Origin: Rhizobium phaseoli
Lineage (GTDB): Bacteria; Pseudomonadota; Alphaproteobacteria; Rhizobiales; Rhizobiaceae
Assembly (NCBI RefSeq): GCF_010668805.1
Contig: NZ_WUFT01000026.1
Span: 1-64,000, forward strand
Direction of reading: 5' to 3'
Length of the DNA: 64,000 bases
A program made the translations under genes and the position numbers. How positions within the stretch are numbered: position 1 is the stretch's first letter; the number at the start of each line of letters is the position of its first letter. The notes beneath the pieces were generated by a model that was given only the letters and a program-made list of their open reading frames with translations, was not told the origin of the DNA and made no database searches. Shown piece after piece: positions 48,553-56,480 of this stretch.

Positions 48553-51009
48553 ATGGTAGCTCTCAAACGCTTCCGGGTGACCGGCCCGTCCTTCGCCGAT
48601 CTCGTTCCTTATGCCGGCCTGGTCGACAATGGTGTCCTCCTCCTGAAGGACGGAAGCCTGATGGCCGGCTGGTACTTCGCTGGCCCGGACTCCGAAAGCG
48701 CGACCGACCTCGAGCGCAACGAGCTGTCGAGGCAGATCAATGCCGTTCTGTCTCGGCTCGGAAGCGGCTGGATGATCCAGGTCGAGGCCATCCGTATTCC
48801 GACAGTCGACTATCCATCAGAAGATCGATGCCATTTCCCCGACCCGGTAACCCTCGCAATCGATGCCGAGCGTCGGGCGCATTTCGCGCGCGAGCAGGGG
48901 CATTTCGAGAGCAAGCATGCGCTAATCCTGACCTACCGGCCCCTCGAGTCCAAGAAGACTGCTCTCAGCAAATACATCTATTCGGACGAGGAAAGTCGGA
49001 AGAAGTCCTACGCGGACACGGTGCTCTTCGTGTTCAAGAACGCGGTGCGAGAGCTTGAGCAGTATTTTGCCAACACTCTTTCGATCCGGCGAATGGAAAC
49101 CCGCGAAACGGTCGAAAGGGGAGGGGAGCGAATCGCCCGATACGACGAGCTGCTGCAGTTCGCGCGGTTCTGCACCACCGGGGAAAGCCATCCAATCCGC
49201 CTTCCCGATGTTCCCATGTATCTCGACTGGATCGCCACTGCGGAGCTTGAGCACGGACTGACGCCAAAGGTCGAAAACCGTTTCCTCGGCGTCGTTGCGA
49301 TCGACGGTCTGCCGGCCGAAAGCTGGCCCGGTATTCTGAACAGCCTAGACCTGATGCCGCTGACCTATCGGTGGTCATCGCGTTTCATTTTCCTTGATGC
49401 CGAGGAGGCCCGGCAAAAGCTCGAACGCACCCGCAAGAAGTGGCAGCAAAAGGTCCGGCCGTTCTTCGACCAGATATTCCAGACACAAAGCCGGTCAGTG
49501 GATCAGGACGCCATGAGCATGGTGGTCGAGACTGAGGATGCGATCGCGCAGGCCTCGTCGCAGCTGGTTGCTTATGGCTATTACACGCCAGTCGTCGTGC
49601 TGTTCGACAGCGATCGCGAGGCACTCCAGGAGAAAGCGGAAGCGGTCCGCCGGCTGATCCAGGCGGAAGGTTTCGGGGCGCGGATTGAAACGCTCAACGC
49701 CACTGACGCCTATCTCGGCAGCCTGCCGGGCAACTGGTATTGCAACATCCGTGAGCCGCTGATCAACACCAGCAATCTCGCCGACTTGATCCCGCTGAAC
49801 TCGGTCTGGTCCGGAAGCCCGATCTCCCCATGCCCGTTTTACCCACCGAATGCCCCGCCCTTGATGCAGGTTGCGAGCGGATCGACGGCGTTCCGTCTGA
49901 ACCTGCATGTCGATGATGTCGGCCACACACTGATCTTCGGTCCGACCGGTTCGGGTAAGTCGACGCTTCTGGCTCTGATCGCTGCGCAGTTTCGCCGGTA
50001 CGAAAATGCGCAGATCTTCGCCTTTGACAAAGGCAGTTCACTTCTGCCCCTGACGCTCGCAGCCGGCGGCGATCACTATGAGATCGGCGGCGACAATGCC
50101 GAAGAGGGGAGGGCGTTGGCCTTTTGCCCATTGTCCGAACTTAAAAGTGATGCCGACCGGGCTTGGGCGACGGAATGGATCGAGATGCTGGTCGGCCTGC
50201 AGGGCGTCACCATCACCCCAGATCATCGCAACGCCATCTCTCGGCAGATCGGCCTGATGGCGAGTGCATCCGGTCGCTCGCTCTCGGATTTCGTCAGTGG
50301 CGTGCAGCTTCGCGAGATCAAGGACGCGCTGCATCACTATACCGTCGATGGCCCAATGGGCCAGCTCCTCGATGCGGAAGAGGACGGCCTCACACTCGGC
50401 GCCTTCCAGACCTTCGAGATCGAGCAGCTGATGAATATGGGCGAGCGCAATCTCGTGCCAGTGCTGACCTACCTGTTCCGCCGGATCGAAAAACGTTTGG
50501 ATGGGTCGCCGAGCCTGATCGTGCTCGACGAGGCGTGGCTGATGCTCGGCCACCCTGTATTCCGCGACAAGATTCGCGAGTGGCTCAAGGTGCTCCGCAA
50601 GGCGAATTGCGCCGTCGTTCTCGCGACCCAATCAATCTCCGATGCAGAACGATCCGGGATTATCGACGTGCTGAAGGAATCCTGCCCTACCAAGATTTGC
50701 CTTCCGAACGGCGCCGCCCGCGAGTCGGGGACGCGTGAATTCTACGAGCGCATCGGCTTCAACGAGCGGCAGATCGAGATCGTCGCTACCGCCATGCCGA
50801 AGCGCGAATACTACGTCGCCACGTCAGAAGGCCGGCGGCTCTTCAACATGTCGCTTGGGCCAGTCGCGCTGAGCTTTGTCGGCGCGTCGGGCAAAGAGGA
50901 CCTCAAACGCATCCGCGCACTGAAATCCGAACATGGCCGCGACTGGCCGATCCACTGGCTTGAAACGAGAGGAGTTCACGATGCCGCATCGCTACTCAAG
51001 TACGTATAG
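48553..51009 (+). CDS. trbE: TrbE conjugal transfer ATPase
   Basis: An 818-residue VirB4-type ATPase, the largest cytoplasmic energy unit of the mating channel. The N-terminal VirB4 domain includes A-D-L-V-P-Y-A-G-L-V-D-N-G-V. Walker A is F-G-P-T-G-S-G-K-S-T (near residue 460), Walker B is S-L-I-V-L-D-E-A-W-L-M-L (near 655), followed by V-L-A-T-Q-S-I. The ATG at 48553 is ten bases after trbD; trbJ starts inside its end. It is intact and full length. Confidence 0.95.
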   Translation: MVALKRFRVTGPSFADLVPYAGLVDNGVLLLKDGSLMAGWYFAGPDSESATDLERNELSRQINAVLSRLGSGWMIQVEAIRIPTVDYPSEDRCHFPDPVTLAIDAERRAHFAREQGHFESKHALILTYRPLESKKTALSKYIYSDEESRKKSYADTVLFVFKNAVRELEQYFANTLSIRRMETRETVERGGERIARYDELLQFARFCTTGESHPIRLPDVPMYLDWIATAELEHGLTPKVENRFLGVVAIDGLPAESWPGILNSLDLMPLTYRWSSRFIFLDAEEARQKLERTRKKWQQKVRPFFDQIFQTQSRSVDQDAMSMVVETEDAIAQASSQLVAYGYYTPVVVLFDSDREALQEKAEAVRRLIQAEGFGARIETLNATDAYLGSLPGNWYCNIREPLINTSNLADLIPLNSVWSGSPISPCPFYPPNAPPLMQVASGSTAFRLNLHVDDVGHTLIFGPTGSGKSTLLALIAAQFRRYENAQIFAFDKGSSLLPLTLAAGGDHYEIGGDNAEEGRALAFCPLSELKSDADRAWATEWIEMLVGLQGVTITPDHRNAISRQIGLMASASGRSLSDFVSGVQLREIKDALHHYTVDGPMGQLLDAEEDGLTLGAFQTFEIEQLMNMGERNLVPVLTYLFRRIEKRLDGSPSLIVLDEAWLMLGHPVFRDKIREWLKVLRKANCAVVLATQSISDAERSGIIDVLKESCPTKICLPNGAARESGTREFYERIGFNERQIEIVATAMPKREYYVATSEGRRLFNMSLGPVALSFVGASGKEDLKRIRALKSEHGRDWPIHWLETRGVHDAASLLKYV

Positions 51010-51784
51010 ATGGTTTGCATGCCTAGCGGCCGCCACGCTCACGATCGTAACCGCAGGTCCGGTGCAAGCCGGGACAGCCACCGGCGCTGCGACGGAATGG
51101 ACGCAGCTCGCCAACAATGCGCAGCTCGTAGATCTCATGAAAAGCTCCGGCATCCAGGTCGACAATCAGCTGACTCAGATCAGCCAGCTTGCAGAGCAGA
51201 TCCAGAACCAGCTGAAGATCTACGAGAACATGGTGCAAAACACTGCGCAGCTTCCTGACCATGTCTGGGGTCAGGTCGAAAGCGATCTCAACCAGTTGCG
51301 CAGCATCGTCGACCAGGGACAGGGCATCGCCTTTTCGATGGGGAATGCGGATGACGTTCTTCAGCAGCGGTTTCAGAGTTATGCCGATCTCAAGACGAAT
51401 TTGCCTGACAACGCGACGTTCTCCTCGACCTACCAGTCCTGGTCGAACACCAACCGCGACACGATCGCCAGCTCGCTGAAAGCGGCGAGCCTCACGGCCG
51501 ACCAGTTCGATAGCGAGGAAGACACGATGTCCTCGCTGCGGTCGATGTCCGAAACAGCTGACGGGCAGATGAAGGCTCTGCAGGTCGGGCACGAGATCGC
51601 AGCGCAACAGGTCGCACAAATGCAGAAGCTTCGCGGTCTCGTCTCCCAACAGATGACAATGATGGGAACCTGGCTTCAGACGGAACAGACCGACAAAGAC
51701 CTGGCGCAGGCGCGGCGGGAAAAGTTCTTCAACGCCGAGGTCAAAAGCGTTCCGGAAGGCCAGAAAATGGAACCGCGATGGTGA
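50981..51784 (+). CDS. trbJ: TrbJ conjugal transfer protein
   Basis: A 267-residue VirB5-like exported protein. A signal peptide (C-L-A-A-A-T-L-T-I-V-T-A-G-P-V-Q-A) precedes a coiled-coil-rich body (Q-L-T-Q-I-S-Q-L-A-E-Q-I-Q-N-Q-L-K-I-Y-E-N). In RP4, TrbJ is needed for mating and tied to entry exclusion with TrbK. The C-terminus E-G-Q-K-M-E-P-R-W is shared with TrbK. It overlaps trbE by 29 bases and trbK by seven. Confidence 0.9.
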   Translation: MPHRYSSTYRWFACLAAATLTIVTAGPVQAGTATGAATEWTQLANNAQLVDLMKSSGIQVDNQLTQISQLAEQIQNQLKIYENMVQNTAQLPDHVWGQVESDLNQLRSIVDQGQGIAFSMGNADDVLQQRFQSYADLKTNLPDNATFSSTYQSWSNTNRDTIASSLKAASLTADQFDSEEDTMSSLRSMSETADGQMKALQVGHEIAAQQVAQMQKLRGLVSQQMTMMGTWLQTEQTDKDLAQARREKFFNAEVKSVPEGQKMEPRW

Positions 51785-51981
51785 GCCGCTCCGTTCTGAT
51801 TGCCTTGCTGTTGGCTGTCGCCGCTGCATCGTCTGCAGCGACAGTGCTGATCGTCAATTCCCGAAACACCGGAATACCTGCGCTCACCGAGGAGAAGCGC
51901 GCCGTCCGGGAAAAATTCTTCGGCTCCGACAAGGATCTGCCGCCGATCAAGGAAGGCCAGGAGATGCGCCCGAGATGGTGA
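51778..51981 (+). CDS. trbK: TrbK entry-exclusion-type protein
   Basis: A 67-residue small envelope protein with an N-terminal membrane segment (S-V-L-I-A-L-L-L-A-V-A-A-A-S-S-A-A-T). TrbK of RP4 is a lipoprotein of entry exclusion; no lipobox cysteine occurs here, so it may be an anchored, non-lipidated form. Its tail E-G-Q-E-M-R-P-R-W mirrors TrbJ's. It overlaps trbJ and trbL by seven bases each. Confidence 0.85.
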   Translation: MVSRSVLIALLLAVAAASSAATVLIVNSRNTGIPALTEEKRAVREKFFGSDKDLPPIKEGQEMRPRW

Positions 51982-53156
51982 AGGTAACTGTTGCGCGTTC
52001 TTTCCTGATTACAGGTCTCTTTTTCCTTGCCTATGCTGTTCCCGCATTCGCGCAGGAGGGGCAGGTCCTCACGGAACTGGAAAATCAGGTCTCCTCCGCT
52101 GCGAAGGGGTGGGAGACCACCATCATGGAGGCGGCGAAATCCCTATTCTGGATTCTCGCAACGATCGAGATCGGAATTGCGGCCGTCTGGCTGGCGATCC
52201 AATCGGCCTCGCTGGACAGCTGGTTCGCCGAACTGGTGCGGCGGATCATGTTCATCGGGTTCTTCGCATTCGTTCTGACCCAAGGTCCGACCTTTGCGCG
52301 AGCGGTGGTTGACAGTCTTTTCCAGATTGGCGCCGGTGCTGGTTCAGCGTCGCCCGCGGAAGTGTTCGATGCAGGCATCCGGGTCGCCTCGCAGATGTCG
52401 GAGCAGGCACAGTTCGGGGTGTTCGAAGACAATGCGCTTGCGATCGCGGCGGTGTTGGCGATGGGCATCGTCGTTATCTGCTTCTCACTGGTCGCAGCGA
52501 TTTTCGTGTCGGTCATGGTTGAGATGTATGTCGGCCTGCTCGCCGGCATGATCATGCTCGGACTGGGCGGCTCTTCCTTCACGAAGGACTTTGCCATTCG
52601 CTACCTCGTCTATGCCTTCGGCGTCGGCATGAAGCTGATGGCCTTAGTGATGATCGCCAAGATCGGATCGAACGTCCTGCTTGGCCTTGCCCAAGCGCCC
52701 ACCGCGTCGTCCGATCAGTTCGTCACGACCTTGGCCATCGCCGGTATCTCCGTCGTCGTCTTCATCATCGCCATGTATGTCCCGAACATCATCCAGGGCG
52801 TTGTCCAGGGCGCATCGGTGTCCGGAGGAATGGAAGCGATCCGCCACGGCGGGCAAGTGGCGTCTTTTGCGGCCGGTGCTGGCTTCCTCGCCGCCGGCGC
52901 TGCCGGCGCGGGGTTTGCGGCGGCTCAAGCCGCACGAGCTGGCGGTTCATCCGTTGCAGGTGCTGCTCTTCGCGGCGTGGGCGCGAGCTTCTCTTCCGGC
53001 GCGCAAGCAGCCGGAGCTGCCGCGAAGGAAAAGGCAATCGGCTCTCCCGGCGCTTATGCCGGGTCCATTCTCGGACTGGCCAATGCGAAGCTCGATGAAC
53101 AGCGCGCCGGTCATAGCGGACCGAAACCTCCTCCCGAACGCAACGACAAACCATAA
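51975..53156 (+). CDS. trbL: TrbL conjugal transfer membrane protein
   Basis: A 393-residue VirB6-type inner-membrane channel protein. After a signal-like segment it has about six helices (S-L-F-W-I-L-A-T-I-E-I-G-I-A-A-V-W; M-F-I-G-F-F-A-F-V-L-T; A-A-V-L-A-M-G-I-V-V-I-C-F-S-L; L-L-A-G-M-I-M-L-G-L-G; and further ones to residue 280), then a Gly/Ala-rich tail (G-G-Q-V-A-S-F-A-A-G-A-G-F-L-A-A-G-A-A). It is intact, 20 bases before trbF. Confidence 0.92.
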   Translation: MVKVTVARSFLITGLFFLAYAVPAFAQEGQVLTELENQVSSAAKGWETTIMEAAKSLFWILATIEIGIAAVWLAIQSASLDSWFAELVRRIMFIGFFAFVLTQGPTFARAVVDSLFQIGAGAGSASPAEVFDAGIRVASQMSEQAQFGVFEDNALAIAAVLAMGIVVICFSLVAAIFVSVMVEMYVGLLAGMIMLGLGGSSFTKDFAIRYLVYAFGVGMKLMALVMIAKIGSNVLLGLAQAPTASSDQFVTTLAIAGISVVVFIIAMYVPNIIQGVVQGASVSGGMEAIRHGGQVASFAAGAGFLAAGAAGAGFAAAQAARAGGSSVAGAALRGVGASFSSGAQAAGAAAKEKAIGSPGAYAGSILGLANAKLDEQRAGHSGPKPPPERNDKP

Positions 53157-53176
53157 TCGAGACAAGGGAAGAATAA

Positions 53177-53525
53177 ATGGCAGCGAACCGCGCCCCGGAA
53201 AACCCGTATCTTGCCGCCCGCCAGGAATGGAGCGAACGCTATGGCTCCTATGTCAAGGCCGCAGCCGCATGGCGCATTGTTGGTGTCCTCAGCCTGGTCA
53301 TGGCCGTCATCGGCTTCAGCTACGCGATGTATCTGAGCACGCAAGTGAGGCTCGTGCCTTACATCGTCGAGGTCGACAAGCTCGGAACCGCAGTCACGGC
53401 AGGCTTTCCGGAGCAGATCGAGTATGCCGATGTCCGCGTGGTGCGCGCCACACTCGGTAACTTCGTCACGAGCTTTCGCTCGATCACGCCGGATGCGGTG
53501 GTGCAGAAGCAATACATCGACCGCA
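53177..53525 (+). pseudogene. trbF: TrbF, cut by IS copy 2 (first 116 codons)
   Basis: The VirB8-type TrbF starts normally (N-P-Y-L-A-A-R-Q-E-W-S-E-R-Y-G-S-Y) with its one membrane helix (I-V-G-V-L-S-L-V-M-A-V-I-G-F-S) and the first part of the periplasmic domain. At 53525, after Q-K-Q-Y-I-D-R, it runs into the IS end and stops eight codons later. Full TrbF is about 220 residues, so about half is lost. trbG, trbH and trbI, which normally follow, are missing too. Confidence 0.92.
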
Positions 53526-55191
53526 TGTTGATTTCCACTGAGAGCTGACCCGGCGGGGGTGCGGACGAAAACTTGGACCACCAAGGAGGTAGTTCATGTA
53601 TTCCTACGCAGACAGACTTCAAGCCGTTGAGCTCTATATCCGGCTGGGAAAGCGGCTCAATGCAACCATTCGGCAGTTGGGCTATCCCACAAAGAATGCC
53701 CTGAGGGGCTGGTACCGCGAGTACGTCGAGAATCTCGACTTACGTTTTCAGGCGGTAGCTCGCGCGCCAAAATATTCCGAGGCTCAGAGGCAGGCGGCGC
53801 TTGAGCACTTTCGCACCCATGATCGTTGCATCTCCGCGACGATGAGGGCGCTCGGCTATCCCGGTCGAGGAACTCTAACCGCATGGGTTCGTGAGGCGTT
53901 TCCCGAGATGCGAACATCGATGGTCGGTCGATCCTGGCATCCGGGCTACTCCGAGGAAGTCCGGCAAGCGGGGGTCATTGGACTATTAAGTGGAGATGAA
54001 ACCGCCCAACAGGTAGCTGACCGACTGGGCGTCTCAAGGCCGACATTGTACAGCTGGAAGGACCAGCTTCTCGATCATGAGGCCCCATCATCCATGAAAC
54101 GCCGCAAAGCCAGCCCCAAGATGCCTGAACGTGAAGAGCTCGAGCGACAGCTTGAAGCACTCCAGCGTGATGTCCGCCAGTTGCAACTTGAACACGATCT
54201 CCTGAAGAAGGCCAACGAACTCATAAAAAAAGACCTGGGCGTCGATCTGCAGATCCTGAGTAATCGGGAGAAGACACAGCTGATTGACGCCCTAAAGGAA
54301 GTTTATCGCTTGCCTGAGCTGCTCGCCCAGCTTCGAATTGCCCGAAGCTCCTATTTCTATCATCGCGCCCGCATGTGTCTGGCAGACAAGTATGCCGCCG
54401 TGCGACTCAGCTTGGCGGAAATCTTTGAAGCGAACCGTCGTTGCTACGGTTATCGGCGACTTCAGGCGTCGCTGGCCAGACAAAGCGTTTTAGTCTCGGA
54501 AAAGGTTGTCCAGCGATTGATGAAGCAGGAGCAGTTGGTCGTTCCCAGACCACGTCGACGGCGGTTCGGATCCTATCTGGGAGAGATCAGTCCAGCGCCC
54601 GAGAACATAATCAATCGCGACTTCCATGCAAAAGCGCCGAACCTAAAGTGGCTCACAGACATCACCGAGTTCCAGATCCCCGCCGGCAAGGTGTACCTTT
54701 CCCCCATCATCGACTGCTTTGACGGCATGGTCATCAGTTGGTCAATCGGAACCCAACCAGATGCGGGTCTCGTCAATACCATGCTGGATGCAGCCATCGG
54801 GACCGTAACCGACGGAGATGAACGGCCAGTCATCCATTCCGATCGCGGAGCCCATTATCGTTGGCCTGGCTGGCTCAACAGGATCAGCAATGCGCAGCTG
54901 GTCCGCTCTATGTCCCGAAAGGGATGTTCGCAGGACAATGCCGCGTGCGAAGGCTTCTTCGGCCGCCTGAAAACAGAGCTCTTCTATCCACGAGACTGGA
55001 AGGCCATCACGATCGAGCAGTTCGTCGCCGAGGTGGACGCCTACATCCGCTGGTATAATGAAAGGCGCATCAAAATATCGCTGGGATCACTCAGCCCGGT
55101 CGAGTATCGAAAAAGTCTCGGCCTGATCTTATGAAACAGTCCAAGTTTTCGTCCGCACCCCCGCCGGGTCAGCTCTCAGTGGAAATCAACA
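53526..55191 (+). mobile_element. IS3-family insertion sequence, copy 2 (1666 bp)
   Basis: The ends are TGTTGATTTCCACTGAGAGC and its exact reverse complement at 55191. The inverted repeats are over 50 bases and intact, whereas copy 1 has an 11-base insertion in its left repeat. trbF breaks exactly at the left end and the ParB-like gene exactly at the right end. No direct duplication of the target is seen (GCA against CCC), so the element has probably driven an adjacent deletion. Confidence 0.92.
53596..55134 (+). CDS. IS3-family transposase (single ORF), copy 2
   Basis: A 512-residue transposase with the same architecture as copy 1: two HTH regions, coiled coil, DDE core with all acidic residues. 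It differs from copy 1 by two bases: a silent change near 54405 and one turning E into Q in K-V-V-Q-R-L-M. AAGGAGG lies before the ATG. Both copies look active. Confidence 0.92.
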   Translation: MYSYADRLQAVELYIRLGKRLNATIRQLGYPTKNALRGWYREYVENLDLRFQAVARAPKYSEAQRQAALEHFRTHDRCISATMRALGYPGRGTLTAWVREAFPEMRTSMVGRSWHPGYSEEVRQAGVIGLLSGDETAQQVADRLGVSRPTLYSWKDQLLDHEAPSSMKRRKASPKMPEREELERQLEALQRDVRQLQLEHDLLKKANELIKKDLGVDLQILSNREKTQLIDALKEVYRLPELLAQLRIARSSYFYHRARMCLADKYAAVRLSLAEIFEANRRCYGYRRLQASLARQSVLVSEKVVQRLMKQEQLVVPRPRRRRFGSYLGEISPAPENIINRDFHAKAPNLKWLTDITEFQIPAGKVYLSPIIDCFDGMVISWSIGTQPDAGLVNTMLDAAIGTVTDGDERPVIHSDRGAHYRWPGWLNRISNAQLVRSMSRKGCSQDNAACEGFFGRLKTELFYPRDWKAITIEQFVAEVDAYIRWYNERRIKISLGSLSPVEYRKSLGLIL

Positions 55192-55916
55192 CCCTCGACA
55201 TTGGTGGTGTAGCGGTTGTCCTCATCCCCCTGCGCGAACAGGTCCTCTACCCATTCGATGCCGTAGGCCGCGGCGAGGTCATCGCCGAAGCTCGCGTCCT
55301 TGGCGTATATGCGCTTCTTGTTCAGCGCATTGGCGATCGACCACCAGGACGTCGTATCGCCCTTCTTCGGCTTGTTGGCCTTCCAGACCTCCTTTTGCTC
55401 ATCGACACTTGCAGCGGCAATGACACGGAGTTGCTGCTCGTTCGGCATGTCGCCAAGCGCCATCTGGTCGAGCATGGCCGGGAACACGTTGGCAAGAAGC
55501 CGCAGCTTGCGAATCTGGCGAACGGGAAGCGCAAGCGCCATCGCGATTGCTTCCTCGCTCCAGCCGAGCGCGACGAGGCGTTCGATACCACGCCATTGAT
55601 CGACGGGGTTGAGTGGCTCGCGCGCGATGTTCTCGACCATGGATCGCATGACACCATTGTCGTTCGCCGCTTCGACGACGAGTACGTCGATCTTTTCAAG
55701 TTCGGCTGCTATCGCCTGCCGCTTGCGACGATGACCGGATTCAATGATGAAACCGTTGCCACCGTCAGGTTCGGGGTAGACCAGTGGCGGTACGATGATC
55801 CCGACCGCCTTGATGGTGGCAAGCAGCAGTGCATCGGCCTGCGGGGTGGACTTTGTCTGGCGCGTTTTGTCAGGATTGTCCTTCAGGGCGCGCGGGTCAA
55901 CTTGCATATGACGCAT
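55192..55916 (-). pseudogene. ParB-family partition-like protein, 3' end removed by IS copy 2
   Basis: A ParB nuclease-fold protein distinct from repB. It shows V-G-I-I-V-P-P-L-V-Y-P-E-P-D, the G-H-R-R-K-R-Q-A-I-A-A-E motif, and M-V-E-N-I-A-R-E-P-L-N-P-V-D-Q-W, followed by a helical part. After the segment D-N-R-Y-T-T-N-V-E-G the frame enters the IS and ends in four foreign codons. Relatives of this family on rhizobial plasmids are much longer. The ATG at 55916 follows GGAG at six bases. It belongs to the block with the methyltransferase-helicase, DUF1419 and TOPRIM genes. Confidence 0.8.
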
Positions 55917-56266
55917 GGGAAGCTCCATTTTGGGCTGGGACGCGGCGCTCTGCCGGTCCTTCTCGTGTCTTCTTTTTCCCGAAGACACCTTCCGGACCGC
56001 TGGTCGGCCGGACTGGCGCAACTGCGGCCGAGCATCCCTGCTGCGAAGGACAAGCGGGGCGGGCAACGCACGCCTTGCGAAGGACGAGTGGCCGGGATGG
56101 CGGAGGCGTCGGTTGAGCGAAGCGGTGGCGGGAGGACCGATCTGCGATCGGTTTCTCTTTTCCCGTTTCTCCCCTTCGTCTCATTTTCATCTTGGGGAGG
56201 GAGCCAGGTCGACCGACCACGCCATGCCTGCGAGGCACGAGCCAATTAACAGCGCTAGGTCTGAGG
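55917..56266. other. Promoter region upstream of the ParB-like gene
   Basis: No gene is supported on either strand. It is followed towards 56480 by the terminator of the helicase gene (56267-56301) and about 180 further non-coding bases that include two TGATCA sites five bases apart (56392-56408). Confidence 0.4.
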
Positions 56267-56301
56267 CAAAAAAAATGGGCCAGCGGAAAGCCGCGGCCCA
56301 T
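56267..56301 (-). terminator. Intrinsic terminator downstream of the methyltransferase-helicase gene
   Basis: On the minus strand ATGGGCC, GCGG, a CTTT loop, CCGC and GGCCCAT form an 11-bp stem with one bulged base, followed by eight T bases. This is a textbook rho-independent terminator. It lies about 180 bases after the stop of the giant gene (56481) and separates it from the ParB-like gene. Confidence 0.8.
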
Positions 56302-56480
56302 GAAGTGTGAAGGTCAATTAACCTCCAGAGGGGAACAGCTGGTGCAGCGGCACTGGGAGGAAACCGCCATGTGCATCAGCTGTGAGCAGCATGATCACTT
56401 TTTGATCAGATGGAAAACATTTATTGTGCAATGCAGCTATGCGAATGCTGCGTTGCTTGCAAAACCGAGCGCCCTGCGTG

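Noticed and set aside
55131..56249. 372-codon plus-strand frame after IS copy 2
   Set aside because: It is antisense to the ParB-like gene, which has clear family motifs.
56392..56408. Two TGATCA sites five bases apart
   Set aside because: TGATCA is short and self-complementary; two copies can occur by chance and no gene start is near enough to support an operator.
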